A DNA stretch of 64,000 bases, taken from contig NZ_JABBJN010000003.1 of NCBI RefSeq assembly GCF_012928505.1, positions 62,001 to 126,000 of the forward strand, given 5' to 3'. The position numbers and the translations under genes were made by a program. Origin of the DNA: Achromobacter sp. Bel. GTDB lineage: Bacteria; Pseudomonadota; Gammaproteobacteria; Burkholderiales; Burkholderiaceae_B. The notes beneath the pieces are model-generated. The model was not told where the DNA came from and did no database searches. It worked only from the letters and a program-made list of their open reading frames with translations. This document shows, piece after piece, positions 37,681-45,752 of the stretch (position 1 is its first letter; each line of letters opens with the position of its first letter).

Positions 37681-37699
37681 GGTACAGTTTCGGTACAGT
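37681..37699 (+). repeat. Left pair of GGTACAGT repeats, candidate integrase arm sites
   Basis: GGTACAGT occurs at 37681 and 37692, 11 bp apart, between attL and the integrase. The same pair with the same spacing and orientation is found near attR at 54880 and 54891. This is the arrangement expected of arm-type sites bound by a tyrosine integrase, or of an operator for its gene. Confidence 0.5.
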
Positions 37700-37729
37700 G
37701 ATGCGGCGCTAGCCTCATACGGAGTACTC

Positions 37730-38857
37730 ATGGCTACGATTGTTAAGACGTCCTCGGGCACTTGGAAAGCCCTCATTCGCAAGACAGGCTGGCCGGCCAC
37801 GGCCAAGACGTTCCGCACCAAGCGGGACGCCGAAGACTGGGCGCGCCGTACCGAAGACGAAATGGTGCGCGGCGTATACATCCAGCGGGCGCCGGCCGAG
37901 CGCATGACCGTCGAAGCGGCGTTGACCCGCTACCTCAAGGAAGTCACGCCCACCAAGCGGGAATCGACCCAAGCCGGCGAACACAAGAAGGCGCAGGTCA
38001 TCATCCGGCATCTTGGCAAGTACTCGCTGGCAGCTCTGAACGCCGAGATCGTGGCGCAGTTCCGTGACATGCGACTGGCCGGCGAGCCGGACAAGAATGG
38101 CAAGCTACGGCCTCGCAGTAACAACACGGTACGCTTGGAACTGGCACTGCTGGGCCACCTGTTCACCGTCGCGATCAAAGAATGGGGCATCGGCCTGCTC
38201 TTCAATCCCGTGTCCAACATTCGCCGCCCGGCCCCGGGCTCGGGCCGCAACCGGCGATTGACTCCCGAAGAACAGACCCGCCTGCTACAAGCCGTCGATA
38301 AGCACTCGAACCCGATGTTCGGATGGATCGTCCGCATTGCCGTTCAAACCGGCATGCGGCTGTCCGAGATTGCGACGCTGCGTATTCGGCAAGTGGACAT
38401 CGAGCGGCGCGTCGTGCGGCTGGAGCACACCAAGAACTCTTCGCCCCGCACCGTTCCTCTGACTGCCGAGGCAACGCGCGTGTTCACCGAAGCCCTTGCC
38501 AACCCCGTGCGCCCAGCCGAAACCGAACTGGTGTTCTTCGGCGAACCCGGCCGGGATGGCATACGACGCCCCTACCTGTTCGACAAAGCATGGACCGATG
38601 CCAAGCGAGCAGCGGGCCTTGAAGACTTCCGCTTTCACGACCTGCGGCACGAGGCTGTCAGCCGGTTCGTGGAAGCCGGCTTGAGCGATCAGGAGGTGTC
38701 GGCCATCAGCGTCCACAAATCGATGCAGATGCTCAAGCGCTATACGCATCTTCGCGCCGAAGACCTGGTGCAGAAGCTGGACCGCATCGCGCGGCGCGCG
38801 CCGTCCGCTTCTAAACAACGAGGTGAAGCCGACTCCCAAACAGAGAACAACGCATAA
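37730..38857 (+). CDS. Tyrosine-type site-specific integrase
   Basis: A 375-residue phage-type integrase. The N-terminus has an arm-binding-like region, followed by a SAM-like core-binding domain (about residues 60-160). The catalytic domain has R210 (TGMRLSE), K235, H303 and R306 (HDLRH), H329 and the nucleophile Y338 (KRYTH). All catalytic residues are present, so the enzyme should be active. Its position next to tRNA-Leu identifies it as the enzyme that inserted the island. It starts at ATG 37730 behind a GGAG ribosome site. Confidence 0.95.
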   Translation: MATIVKTSSGTWKALIRKTGWPATAKTFRTKRDAEDWARRTEDEMVRGVYIQRAPAERMTVEAALTRYLKEVTPTKRESTQAGEHKKAQVIIRHLGKYSLAALNAEIVAQFRDMRLAGEPDKNGKLRPRSNNTVRLELALLGHLFTVAIKEWGIGLLFNPVSNIRRPAPGSGRNRRLTPEEQTRLLQAVDKHSNPMFGWIVRIAVQTGMRLSEIATLRIRQVDIERRVVRLEHTKNSSPRTVPLTAEATRVFTEALANPVRPAETELVFFGEPGRDGIRRPYLFDKAWTDAKRAAGLEDFRFHDLRHEAVSRFVEAGLSDQEVSAISVHKSMQMLKRYTHLRAEDLVQKLDRIARRAPSASKQRGEADSQTENNA

Positions 38858-38918
38858 TCGCTCCATCGCGTTGCCATAATGAACAACCGATTGTCTTAAC
38901 CTACAGAGGAAGCTAGTT

Positions 38919-39545
38919 TTGCATACCGCTATCAAGATCGTCGCCATCAGCAGCCTTGCCCTTACCCTTACCGCGTGCGGCAGCGCCAAGGACGCCAACA
39001 AGAGCAACTTCAGCAAGGCCATACAGGCATACCTGGACACTCAAAAGGGCCTATGCGCTGCGATTCCTGCTAAGGGCTTGCCGTTCACCCTGGCGAATCA
39101 AGACATGCTGGGCGGTCAGAGCAAGAAGCGCGCCGACGCCCTGGTCGATGCCGGGCTGCTGACGAAGCGCGACACCGAAGTCAAAGCCATGTTTGGCAAC
39201 AAGATGGAGCCGGCCACCGAGTACCAAATCACTGACACCGGCAAGAAATTCCTCGTCGCCAATGGTGCCAATACGATGGCTGGACAAGATGCCTTCTGCA
39301 CCGGCAAGTACACCGTTGTGGAAGTGAGCAACTTCACTGAACCCAGCGACATGATGGGCGTAAAGCTGTCGCAGGTGAACTACCGCTACAAGGTAGAAGG
39401 TGCAGATGACTGGGCCAAATCGGAAAGCATGCGTGCCAATTACAAGAACTTTGCGGAACAGACGCAGGGAGATATCCAGGGTAAGGCGGCTGTCATCCTG
39501 ACCAACGATGGATGGATGCACGAGCGCCTGTTCAAGCGCGGATAA
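38919..39545 (+). CDS. Small lipoprotein of unknown function
   Basis: A 208-residue protein with a lipoprotein signal peptide: short basic start, hydrophobic core and lipobox LTAC with the lipidated Cys at residue 20. The mature part has no domain I recognise; a helical segment is followed by a region rich in Lys and Asp and a VEVSNFTEPSD stretch. Translation starts at TTG 38919 behind AGAGGA. It is 61 bp downstream of the integrase and ends at a terminator. A surface role such as phage exclusion is possible but unproven. Confidence 0.7.
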   Translation: MHTAIKIVAISSLALTLTACGSAKDANKSNFSKAIQAYLDTQKGLCAAIPAKGLPFTLANQDMLGGQSKKRADALVDAGLLTKRDTEVKAMFGNKMEPATEYQITDTGKKFLVANGANTMAGQDAFCTGKYTVVEVSNFTEPSDMMGVKLSQVNYRYKVEGADDWAKSESMRANYKNFAEQTQGDIQGKAAVILTNDGWMHERLFKRG

Positions 39546-39570
39546 ACGACGCTGAGTCAGTTCTAAACGA

Positions 39571-39606
39571 AAGGCCTTTCACCTATGAGTGAAGGGCCTT
39601 TTCTTT
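39571..39606 (+). terminator. Rho-independent terminator after the lipoprotein gene
   Basis: A 12-bp stem AAGGCCTTTCAC / GTGAAGGGCCTT with one wobble pair and a 6-base loop, followed by TTTTCTTT. Confidence 0.85.
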
Positions 39607-39724
39607 GGTTCTACGCCATCTTGGGGGTTGAAGGGTCGCAGAACGACCCGAATCGGAAGTTCGACAACTAAATGCCCGATTGCTTTGCTGCGGATTCTGG
39701 CCACTCACCCCGAGTACCCAATGA

Positions 39725-39913
39725 ACACCCCCCGGTGTCATAGCGGTCAACAAGTTTGCAACAAAGAGCGGTCGGTACGGGCCGTATTGCCAACGTGTCG
39801 TCAATGACATCAATGACTGGGTGGTTGAGACGATGAGCAATCCAAACCATCTGTTGGAGCTATCCCTGCCCGTCGTCGCTGTCAGATTAGAGACAATGAA
39901 GATTGCAAAGTGA
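39725..39913 (+). pseudogene. Possible 3' remnant of an unknown gene
   Basis: The gap 39607-39954 has no complete gene. A 62-codon open frame without an initiator (from the stop at 39722 to TGA at 39911) reads like natural protein, including RYGPYCQRVVNDINDW and a C-terminal RLETMKIAK. It may be the tail of a gene truncated during island assembly. No family is recognised and it may be chance. Confidence 0.25.
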
Positions 39914-39954
39914 CTGCCCAAGCTCAAAATTCAATCAACGGCGGCCTTTTTGGC

Positions 39955-40896
39955 TCAATCCACGCGCTCGATCATCCCGAGAAGGGTATAGGTAATCTTC
40001 ATTGGTCTCGCAGGGCGGGTGAGGGTGCGGGTCCTGATCCGCACGCGCCAACGTTCACCGATGGCATTGCCGGCAGCAAGCAGAGCCTCCAAGTCACGGC
40101 GAGCAAACTCCCGCGCAACCATGCCGGTTATCGGCGGCTCACCGTCGATGATGCGCAACTCGAATCGTCGCGAATCCGGCAGGATAAAGACCTTACCGAC
40201 GAATTCCTCGTGCTCTTGCTCGTCAATATCAGCGGCGCGAGCGCGTTCTCGACCTCGCTGGATAGCTTCGCTATTGAATTCAATCTCACGGTCACTTTCA
40301 ACTACCCTGAGCAATGCACGCCTCTCGTCCATGACTTCAAAGAAGTCTCCCAGCGCAGTGAGAAAGCGCGGCGCCATGCCATCGAGCGCCTGCTCGAAAG
40401 CATCCATTGCTGGCGCAGTGGCGGCGGCCAAGGTATCAATGACATGATCAACGACGACTTTCAATTGCGTGTCTGCGAAGGCGGCGTTCTGATCCGCTTC
40501 CTCGAGCAACAGGCCTACAGAGCCACGAACAACATTGGTAACGAGCAAGTCGGAGTTCGCCTGCATCGCCACCGGCCCCCGACGGCCAACCTCCCCAACC
40601 TCCTCCATCGCGAACTGCTTGGACACTAAGTCCTGGAAGAGGGCAACCGTCTTGCCTGCGAACGTCGCGTCGATACCCCTAGAGCCAACTACAGGCCCAC
40701 CGGCAAAGAACAGTGCCACCGCCGCTTTGTGTTGGGCTGCCATTTCGACCTCAGCCAACTTTGCCGCCAGGGCGGCTCGTCTCTTGTTTAACTGCAGAAA
40801 GCCGATGGGGTCGTTCTCCGCAGTGCGGCCTTGCAAGAGTCGATCCAAGGAACTGATGTCCGCTCGCAGTGACTGAAGTTCAAGTTTCTTGAGCAT
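39955..40896 (-). CDS. Unknown coiled-coil protein, partner of the NTase-fold gene
   Basis: A 313-residue cytoplasmic protein with no domain I recognise. Residues 1-50 are rich in Leu, Lys and Glu in heptad-like spacing (likely coiled coil). The middle is mainly helical and a basic, beta-rich C-terminus (about 240-313) ends in KITYTLLGMIERVD. The ATG at 40896 lies inside the preceding gene (17-bp overlap), so the two are translationally coupled and probably act together. This is the layout of toxin-antitoxin or two-component abortive infection modules, but no such activity is shown. Confidence 0.65.
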   Translation of the reverse strand: MLKKLELQSLRADISSLDRLLQGRTAENDPIGFLQLNKRRAALAAKLAEVEMAAQHKAAVALFFAGGPVVGSRGIDATFAGKTVALFQDLVSKQFAMEEVGEVGRRGPVAMQANSDLLVTNVVRGSVGLLLEEADQNAAFADTQLKVVVDHVIDTLAAATAPAMDAFEQALDGMAPRFLTALGDFFEVMDERRALLRVVESDREIEFNSEAIQRGRERARAADIDEQEHEEFVGKVFILPDSRRFELRIIDGEPPITGMVAREFARRDLEALLAAGNAIGERWRVRIRTRTLTRPARPMKITYTLLGMIERVD

Positions 40897-41458
40897 GGCC
40901 TGCCTCGACTGTGTCAAGCAAGACAAGCGCGTCAGCGTCGTCGCTCATCAGGGGTACGGTGACAAGCCCTTTCCACATGAAAGTGTCACGCTGGTGCGAG
41001 AAGAGACCATACCAATACATGGTGTCTGCAACCACGTATCTTGCGTCCTTGGTAAGGTCAATGAAGAAAGAGTCACAGCAATACTCTTCCTTCACGGTGT
41101 CCCGATCAAACAGCGCTGCATTCTGCTGGACAAACTCCATGACTTGGTGCGGGAGCACAGGCAGGTGCGAAAAGGTGACGACGTCAAGGTCAGATGGCGG
41201 GCGGGCGCGCAGGCGCTCGCAGTCTTCCACGAAACTGCCATCGAACATTTGGAATCCTGTGATGATGCCAATGTTCCGCAGGGCCTGGCGATATGCCAGC
41301 AGCCGTCGCAGGATGTTTCGCCTTGGCGGCGACTGACCGAATTGGTTGACGAAACCACGCATCGTCGTCTCGTATGGCGACGCGAGATTTCGCTCCATGC
41401 CCGGGTTTTCACCAACAAATGGTGGCAGCACGCCGGAAGCATTGAATTCTGGCAGCAC
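40880..41458 (-). CDS. Nucleotidyltransferase-fold protein, DUF6932-like
   Basis: A 192-residue protein. The N-terminus LPEFNASGVLPPFVG resembles the DUF6932 family. An NTase-fold active site can be read: a Gly-Ser pair (G74-S75 in MFDGSFVED), then D90-x-D92 in PSDLDVVTF on the next strand, and a possible third carboxylate in the strand DSFFIDL (129-135). That matches the DNA polymerase beta-type NTase pattern used by MNT antitoxins and many defence enzymes. It overlaps the downstream coiled-coil gene by 17 bp. Family naming is from memory of the motif; substrate unknown. Confidence 0.65.
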   Translation of the reverse strand: MLPEFNASGVLPPFVGENPGMERNLASPYETTMRGFVNQFGQSPPRRNILRRLLAYRQALRNIGIITGFQMFDGSFVEDCERLRARPPSDLDVVTFSHLPVLPHQVMEFVQQNAALFDRDTVKEEYCCDSFFIDLTKDARYVVADTMYWYGLFSHQRDTFMWKGLVTVPLMSDDADALVLLDTVEAGHAQET

Positions 41459-42210
41459 GAATGTCTCCCCTTAAACCATGTAGGCGTGGAGCACAACAAC
41501 CGTATATGTTGCCAGGCTGGTCGATTCTCGGCCCATATCTGGATTCCAATGAGAATCATCCCTTATAGGATCCTATGTATGCAAAGCTAGCAATGCCAAC
41601 TTCCACAGGTCTCAACTCCTGGCGCCTGACTGTTGTCCTTCCAAAAGCCGCTTCAAAACCATGCCAGCCTACGATAAGAAACAGTATGTTACCTCGAGTA
41701 GCTCGGGAGATGTAGCCGCATAGAAATTGGCTTTCGGTCAATGCTGATAACCACCTACCAAAACTGAGCGACCGCAGGCGATCTTCAATGGGACCTTGGC
41801 AACGAAAGTGAATGTCGGCGCCTGGCCGCGAACTGCCCTCGCCGACCGGCCGATAACGACCCATCGCGGTCAATGGGGTGAAACGGTTTGCTATGACCGA
41901 TCAGGAGTCGGAAGTAGGCATACGGAGGCCACGACCACACGTGGTTATGCCCCAAGTTCAAGGCCCACTACCCATCAGGGGAACCGAGCAGTGCGGAGGC
42001 ACGGCAGGCGCGCTGTTTAAAAACGAGTGCTCGGCTTTCTTTCCACTCATGGTCAACTTCTTGTTATTCGCTTGCAGGCTTCCGTGCAGCTCGGAATGTG
42101 TCCATCAAACGGTGGTTTTCTGAACAGATCAAAGTGGCGCACTTGTGTCCGTGAAAGCCGCCTATGAGTGTTAATATCGGCGTCAAGTTTTCAATGTCCT
42201 GGATGCGTCC
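41459..42210. other. 752-bp region without a convincing gene
   Basis: The stretch between the NTase-fold gene and the recombinase operon must hold two divergent promoters. Short open frames exist on both strands but lack ribosome sites and natural-looking composition, and I recognise none of them. AT-rich patches around 41660-41740 and 42040-42200 are the likely promoter areas. A recombination site for the serine recombinase could lie in the part just upstream of 42211, but I could not define its subsites. Confidence 0.5.
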
Positions 42211-42789
42211 ATGAATCAACGCATAGGCTACGCCCGCGTATCGACCGATGATCAGCACCTTGACCTGCAGCGTGATGCGCTCCAGCAGGCGGGGTGCGGC
42301 GCGATCTACGAGGAAGCGGCCAGCGGAAAGAATGCGGCTCGCCCCGAGCTCGGGCAATGCCGAAAGGCGCTCCGGGCTGGGGACACCCTAGTCGTCTGGC
42401 GGCTGGATCGCCTTGGCCGGAGCTTGCCCGACCTAGTGCAGATCGTGACCGATCTTGAGCAGCGTGGCGTCGGGTTTGAGAGTTTGACAGAAAAGATCGA
42501 AACCGGCAGCGCGGCAGGCAAGCTGATTTTTCATGTATTCGCAGCGCTGGCCGAATTTGAGCGTGGCTTGATCCGTGAGCGGACACAAGCCGGTTTGGCT
42601 GCTGCTCGTGCCCGTGGCCGGTCGGGTGGACGCAAGCCAAAGCTGGGGGAAAAGGATGTGCGAGAAATCAAAGCACTCCTGAATTCACCTGACATCAAAG
42701 TGGCTGATGTGGCGCGCCGTTATGGCGTTTCTCGGACAACGCTCTATAAGTACGTAGGTGTAGTCACGCCGAATAAGCGAGACAGCTGA
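42211..42789 (+). CDS. Serine recombinase (resolvase/invertase type), first gene of the defence operon
   Basis: A 192-residue small serine recombinase. The catalytic domain has S11 in RIGYARVSTDDQ, LVVWRLDRLGRS with its catalytic Arg residues, and AEFERGLIRERT. After a basic hinge (RGRSGGRKPKL), a C-terminal HTH contains VADVARRYGVSRTTLYKY. It resembles transposon TnpR/TniR-type resolvases. No transposase of that class is nearby. It ends two bases before the SNF2 gene start, so it is the first cistron of the four-gene operon and may act as regulator, switch or mobility factor. Confidence 0.9.
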   Translation: MNQRIGYARVSTDDQHLDLQRDALQQAGCGAIYEEAASGKNAARPELGQCRKALRAGDTLVVWRLDRLGRSLPDLVQIVTDLEQRGVGFESLTEKIETGSAAGKLIFHVFAALAEFERGLIRERTQAGLAAARARGRSGGRKPKLGEKDVREIKALLNSPDIKVADVARRYGVSRTTLYKYVGVVTPNKRDS

Positions 42790-42791
42790 CG

Positions 42792-45719
42792 ATGTATTCA
42801 GCCTACCACGCCAAGTACTACGCCCACGAGCTGACACGGCGACACGCCGCCGATGGCATAGATCGCCTTTCCCAATCGCTGTTCGATGCCAGCGTCGATT
42901 TGAACCCGCATCAGATCGAGGCGGCGCTGTTCGCCCTTCGGAACCCATTGCAGGAAGGTGTACTGCTGGCTGACGAGGTGGGGCTGGGCAAGACCATCGA
43001 AGCTGCGCTGGTGGTTTGCCAATACTGGGCTGAGCGCCGCCGTCGGCTCCTGGTCATCTGCCCGCCAAGCCTGCGCAAGCAATGGGCGCAGGAGCTGCAC
43101 GACAAGTTCGCTGTGCCCACCACCGTGGTCGATGCGGTTTCGCTGCGCAAGCAGTCCGCTGGTGACATGCTCGCCACCTTGCAACGGCAGGTTGGCAAGG
43201 CGGTCGTGATCATGTCCTACCAGTTTGCCGCCAAGCTGGAAGCTGAGCTGCGCGCCGTGCCTTGGGATGTGGTGGTCATCGATGAAGCGCATAAGCTGCG
43301 CAATGCGCACCGCGCCAGCAACCGTACCGGGCAGGCGCTCAAGCGTGCACTGCAAGGTCGCAAGAAGCTGCTGCTCACCGCCACGCCGCTGCAGAATTCA
43401 TTGATAGAACTTTACGGCCTGTCCACGCTGATTGACGAGCACCTGTTCGGCGGCGAAACCGCCTTCCGCAAGCAATTCATGAACAGCGGAACGGGCCTGG
43501 ATGAGCTGCGTGAGCGACTTGCCAGCTTCGCCAAGCGCACGCTGCGCCGTGACGTACTGGAGTACATCAAGTACACCGAGCGCAAGGCCCTAACCCAGCC
43601 GTTCAATCCCACTGACGATGAGCAGGTGCTGTACGAGCGCATCTCGGAATTTCTGCAAAAGGAAAACTCCTACGCCCTACCCAGACAGCAGCGCCATCTC
43701 ACGGGGTTGATCTTGCGCAAGCTGCTGGCGTCCAGTGCGCCCGCCGTCGCTGCCACGTTGGTCGCCATCCGCGAGCGCCTGCACGGCTTGCTCACGGCAG
43801 ACAAAACGGAAGACGATGGCAGCCAACTGGTCGAACGGCTTATCGCCGAGGACGACTGGGAGCAGGACTATCTGGAAGAGGAAGCCATCGAGGCCGACGA
43901 AGACACCGAAACACCCACGACTGAGCCATCCGAAGACGGCAAGCCGGGCACTGCAAAAGATGCCTATGCCGCGCGCGCCGTCATCACCGCCGAGATTGCG
44001 GAACTGACCGCGCTCATCGATGCCGCGCAAGCGCTGCAAATTGACACCAAGGCGCAGGCACTACTGAAGGCGCTCACTCTGGGCTTCAACAAAATGGCCG
44101 AGCTGGGCGCGCCACGCAAAGCCATCATCTTCACGGAGTCCAGGCGCACGCAGGAGTACCTGCACCGCTTTCTTTCCGCCAACGGTCATGCAGGCAAGCT
44201 GGTGTTGTTCAGCGGTGCCAACAACCATGAAGACTCCACGGCCATCTACCAGCGCTGGCTGGAAGAGCACAAAGGCACGGATAGTGTTACCGGCTCACCG
44301 CAAGTAGATCGCCGCACCGCGCTGATCGACCACTTCCGCAAGGACGACGGTACCGGCGCGGAAATCATGATCGCTACCGAAGCGGCGGCCGAAGGTGTCA
44401 ACCTGCAGTTCTGTGCACTGATCATTAACTATGACCTGCCGTGGAACCCGCAGCGCGTCGAGCAGCGCATTGGCCGCTGCCACCGCTACGGCCAGCGTTT
44501 CGACGTGGTCGTCATCAACTTCCTCAACACCCGAAATCAGGCCGACCATCGCGTGCTGGAACTGCTCACCGATAAGTTCAACTTGTTTTCCGGCGTGTTC
44601 GGTGCGAGCGATGAAGTGCTGGGCCGCATTGAAGGCGGCCTCGACTTCGAGAAGCGCATCCTCCAGATTTACGACACCTGCCGCCAGCCCGATCAGATCG
44701 AAGCTGCCTTCAACGCCCTGCAAGCGGAGCTGGAAGAAGTTATCGCCGACCGCATCAAAGACACCCAGTCCGAGCTGCTGGAGCACTTCGACGAAGACGT
44801 TCACGACCGCCTCAAGCTGCGATTGGATGAAACCGAAGCCCGACTCGACAAGCTGGGCCGCTGGTTTTGGGGTGTCACCCGCTATGCATTGAGCGAGCGG
44901 GCACGTTTCGACGAGCAGTCCTACGCCTTCTCTCTGAACGCGCCGCCAACTGGAATTGCCACAGGTCGCTATCAGCTCATCCGTGGGGCGGCGCAGCCGG
45001 ACATGCTGGCGCACGCCTACCGCCTCAACCACCCGCTTGGGGAGTGGAGTATTGAAGCCAGCCTTAATGCGGCTACGCCCGTCGCCACATTGAAGCTCGA
45101 CTACGACAAACACGGCGCGCGCGTCTCCGTGATCGAGAAATTGCGCGGCAAGTCCGGCTGGCTGACGCTGGCTCGACTGGAAGTGACCGCCTTCGAGACC
45201 ACAGAGGCACTGTTGTTCTCCGGCCTCATTGACGATGGTCAGGTACTGGATCAGGAGACCTGCGAAAAGCTGATGACCATTCCAGCAGCGGGCAAACCCA
45301 CGCCTTTGAGCGCCACCGTGCCCGAGGGCCTGCTGGCCAACAGCCAGCGCGCGGTCGCCGCCACCATTGTCCAGGTGCTGGAAGCCAACCAACGCCTGTT
45401 CAATGAAGAACGCGACAAGCTGGAACGCTGGGCTGACGACAAGCTGCTGGCCTCAGAGGAAGCCCTGAAGAACACCAAGGCACGCATCGCGCAGTTGAAG
45501 CGCGACGCTCGCAAGGCTTGCACCTTGCAGGAGCAAGACGGCATCCAGCGCGAACTGTCTGAACTGGAGCGCAAGCAACGACGTCTGCGGCAGGAAATTT
45601 TCGCCGTCGAGGACGAGATCATTGCCAAGCGCGACGAATTAATTGTCTTGCTCCAGCAGCGCCTGCAAGAAAAAACAAGCAACGAGACCCTGTTCAGCGT
45701 GCGCTGGCAGGTGCTCTAA
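42792..45719 (+). CDS. SNF2/RapA-type helicase-like ATPase
   Basis: A 975-residue superfamily 2 ATPase. Motifs: Walker A EVGLGKT (residues 62-68), DEAH box VVIDEAHK (about 161-168), motif III TATPLQN (196-202), and in the second RecA lobe ATEAAAEGVNLQ and the arginine-finger motif QRIGRCHRYGQ. The C-terminal 350 residues are largely coiled coil and acidic helices. Such proteins translocate on double-stranded DNA; DrmD of class 1 DISARM belongs to the same broad type. It is translated from an operon with the recombinase and the methyltransferase-nuclease pair. Confidence 0.9.
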   Translation: MYSAYHAKYYAHELTRRHAADGIDRLSQSLFDASVDLNPHQIEAALFALRNPLQEGVLLADEVGLGKTIEAALVVCQYWAERRRRLLVICPPSLRKQWAQELHDKFAVPTTVVDAVSLRKQSAGDMLATLQRQVGKAVVIMSYQFAAKLEAELRAVPWDVVVIDEAHKLRNAHRASNRTGQALKRALQGRKKLLLTATPLQNSLIELYGLSTLIDEHLFGGETAFRKQFMNSGTGLDELRERLASFAKRTLRRDVLEYIKYTERKALTQPFNPTDDEQVLYERISEFLQKENSYALPRQQRHLTGLILRKLLASSAPAVAATLVAIRERLHGLLTADKTEDDGSQLVERLIAEDDWEQDYLEEEAIEADEDTETPTTEPSEDGKPGTAKDAYAARAVITAEIAELTALIDAAQALQIDTKAQALLKALTLGFNKMAELGAPRKAIIFTESRRTQEYLHRFLSANGHAGKLVLFSGANNHEDSTAIYQRWLEEHKGTDSVTGSPQVDRRTALIDHFRKDDGTGAEIMIATEAAAEGVNLQFCALIINYDLPWNPQRVEQRIGRCHRYGQRFDVVVINFLNTRNQADHRVLELLTDKFNLFSGVFGASDEVLGRIEGGLDFEKRILQIYDTCRQPDQIEAAFNALQAELEEVIADRIKDTQSELLEHFDEDVHDRLKLRLDETEARLDKLGRWFWGVTRYALSERARFDEQSYAFSLNAPPTGIATGRYQLIRGAAQPDMLAHAYRLNHPLGEWSIEASLNAATPVATLKLDYDKHGARVSVIEKLRGKSGWLTLARLEVTAFETTEALLFSGLIDDGQVLDQETCEKLMTIPAAGKPTPLSATVPEGLLANSQRAVAATIVQVLEANQRLFNEERDKLERWADDKLLASEEALKNTKARIAQLKRDARKACTLQEQDGIQRELSELERKQRRLRQEIFAVEDEIIAKRDELIVLLQQRLQEKTSNETLFSVRWQVL

Positions 45720-45752
45720 CCCGATTCAAGTATCCCGAAACCAGGGCAAGCC

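Noticed and set aside
39583-39927. 114-codon minus-strand open frame
   Set aside because: It overlaps the terminator, has no ribosome site, and the opposite strand reads more like natural protein over the same stretch.
41556-42123. Short open frames on both strands (41556-41873 minus, 41878-42123 plus)
   Set aside because: No ribosome sites, no recognised motifs and unnatural composition; treated as intergenic.
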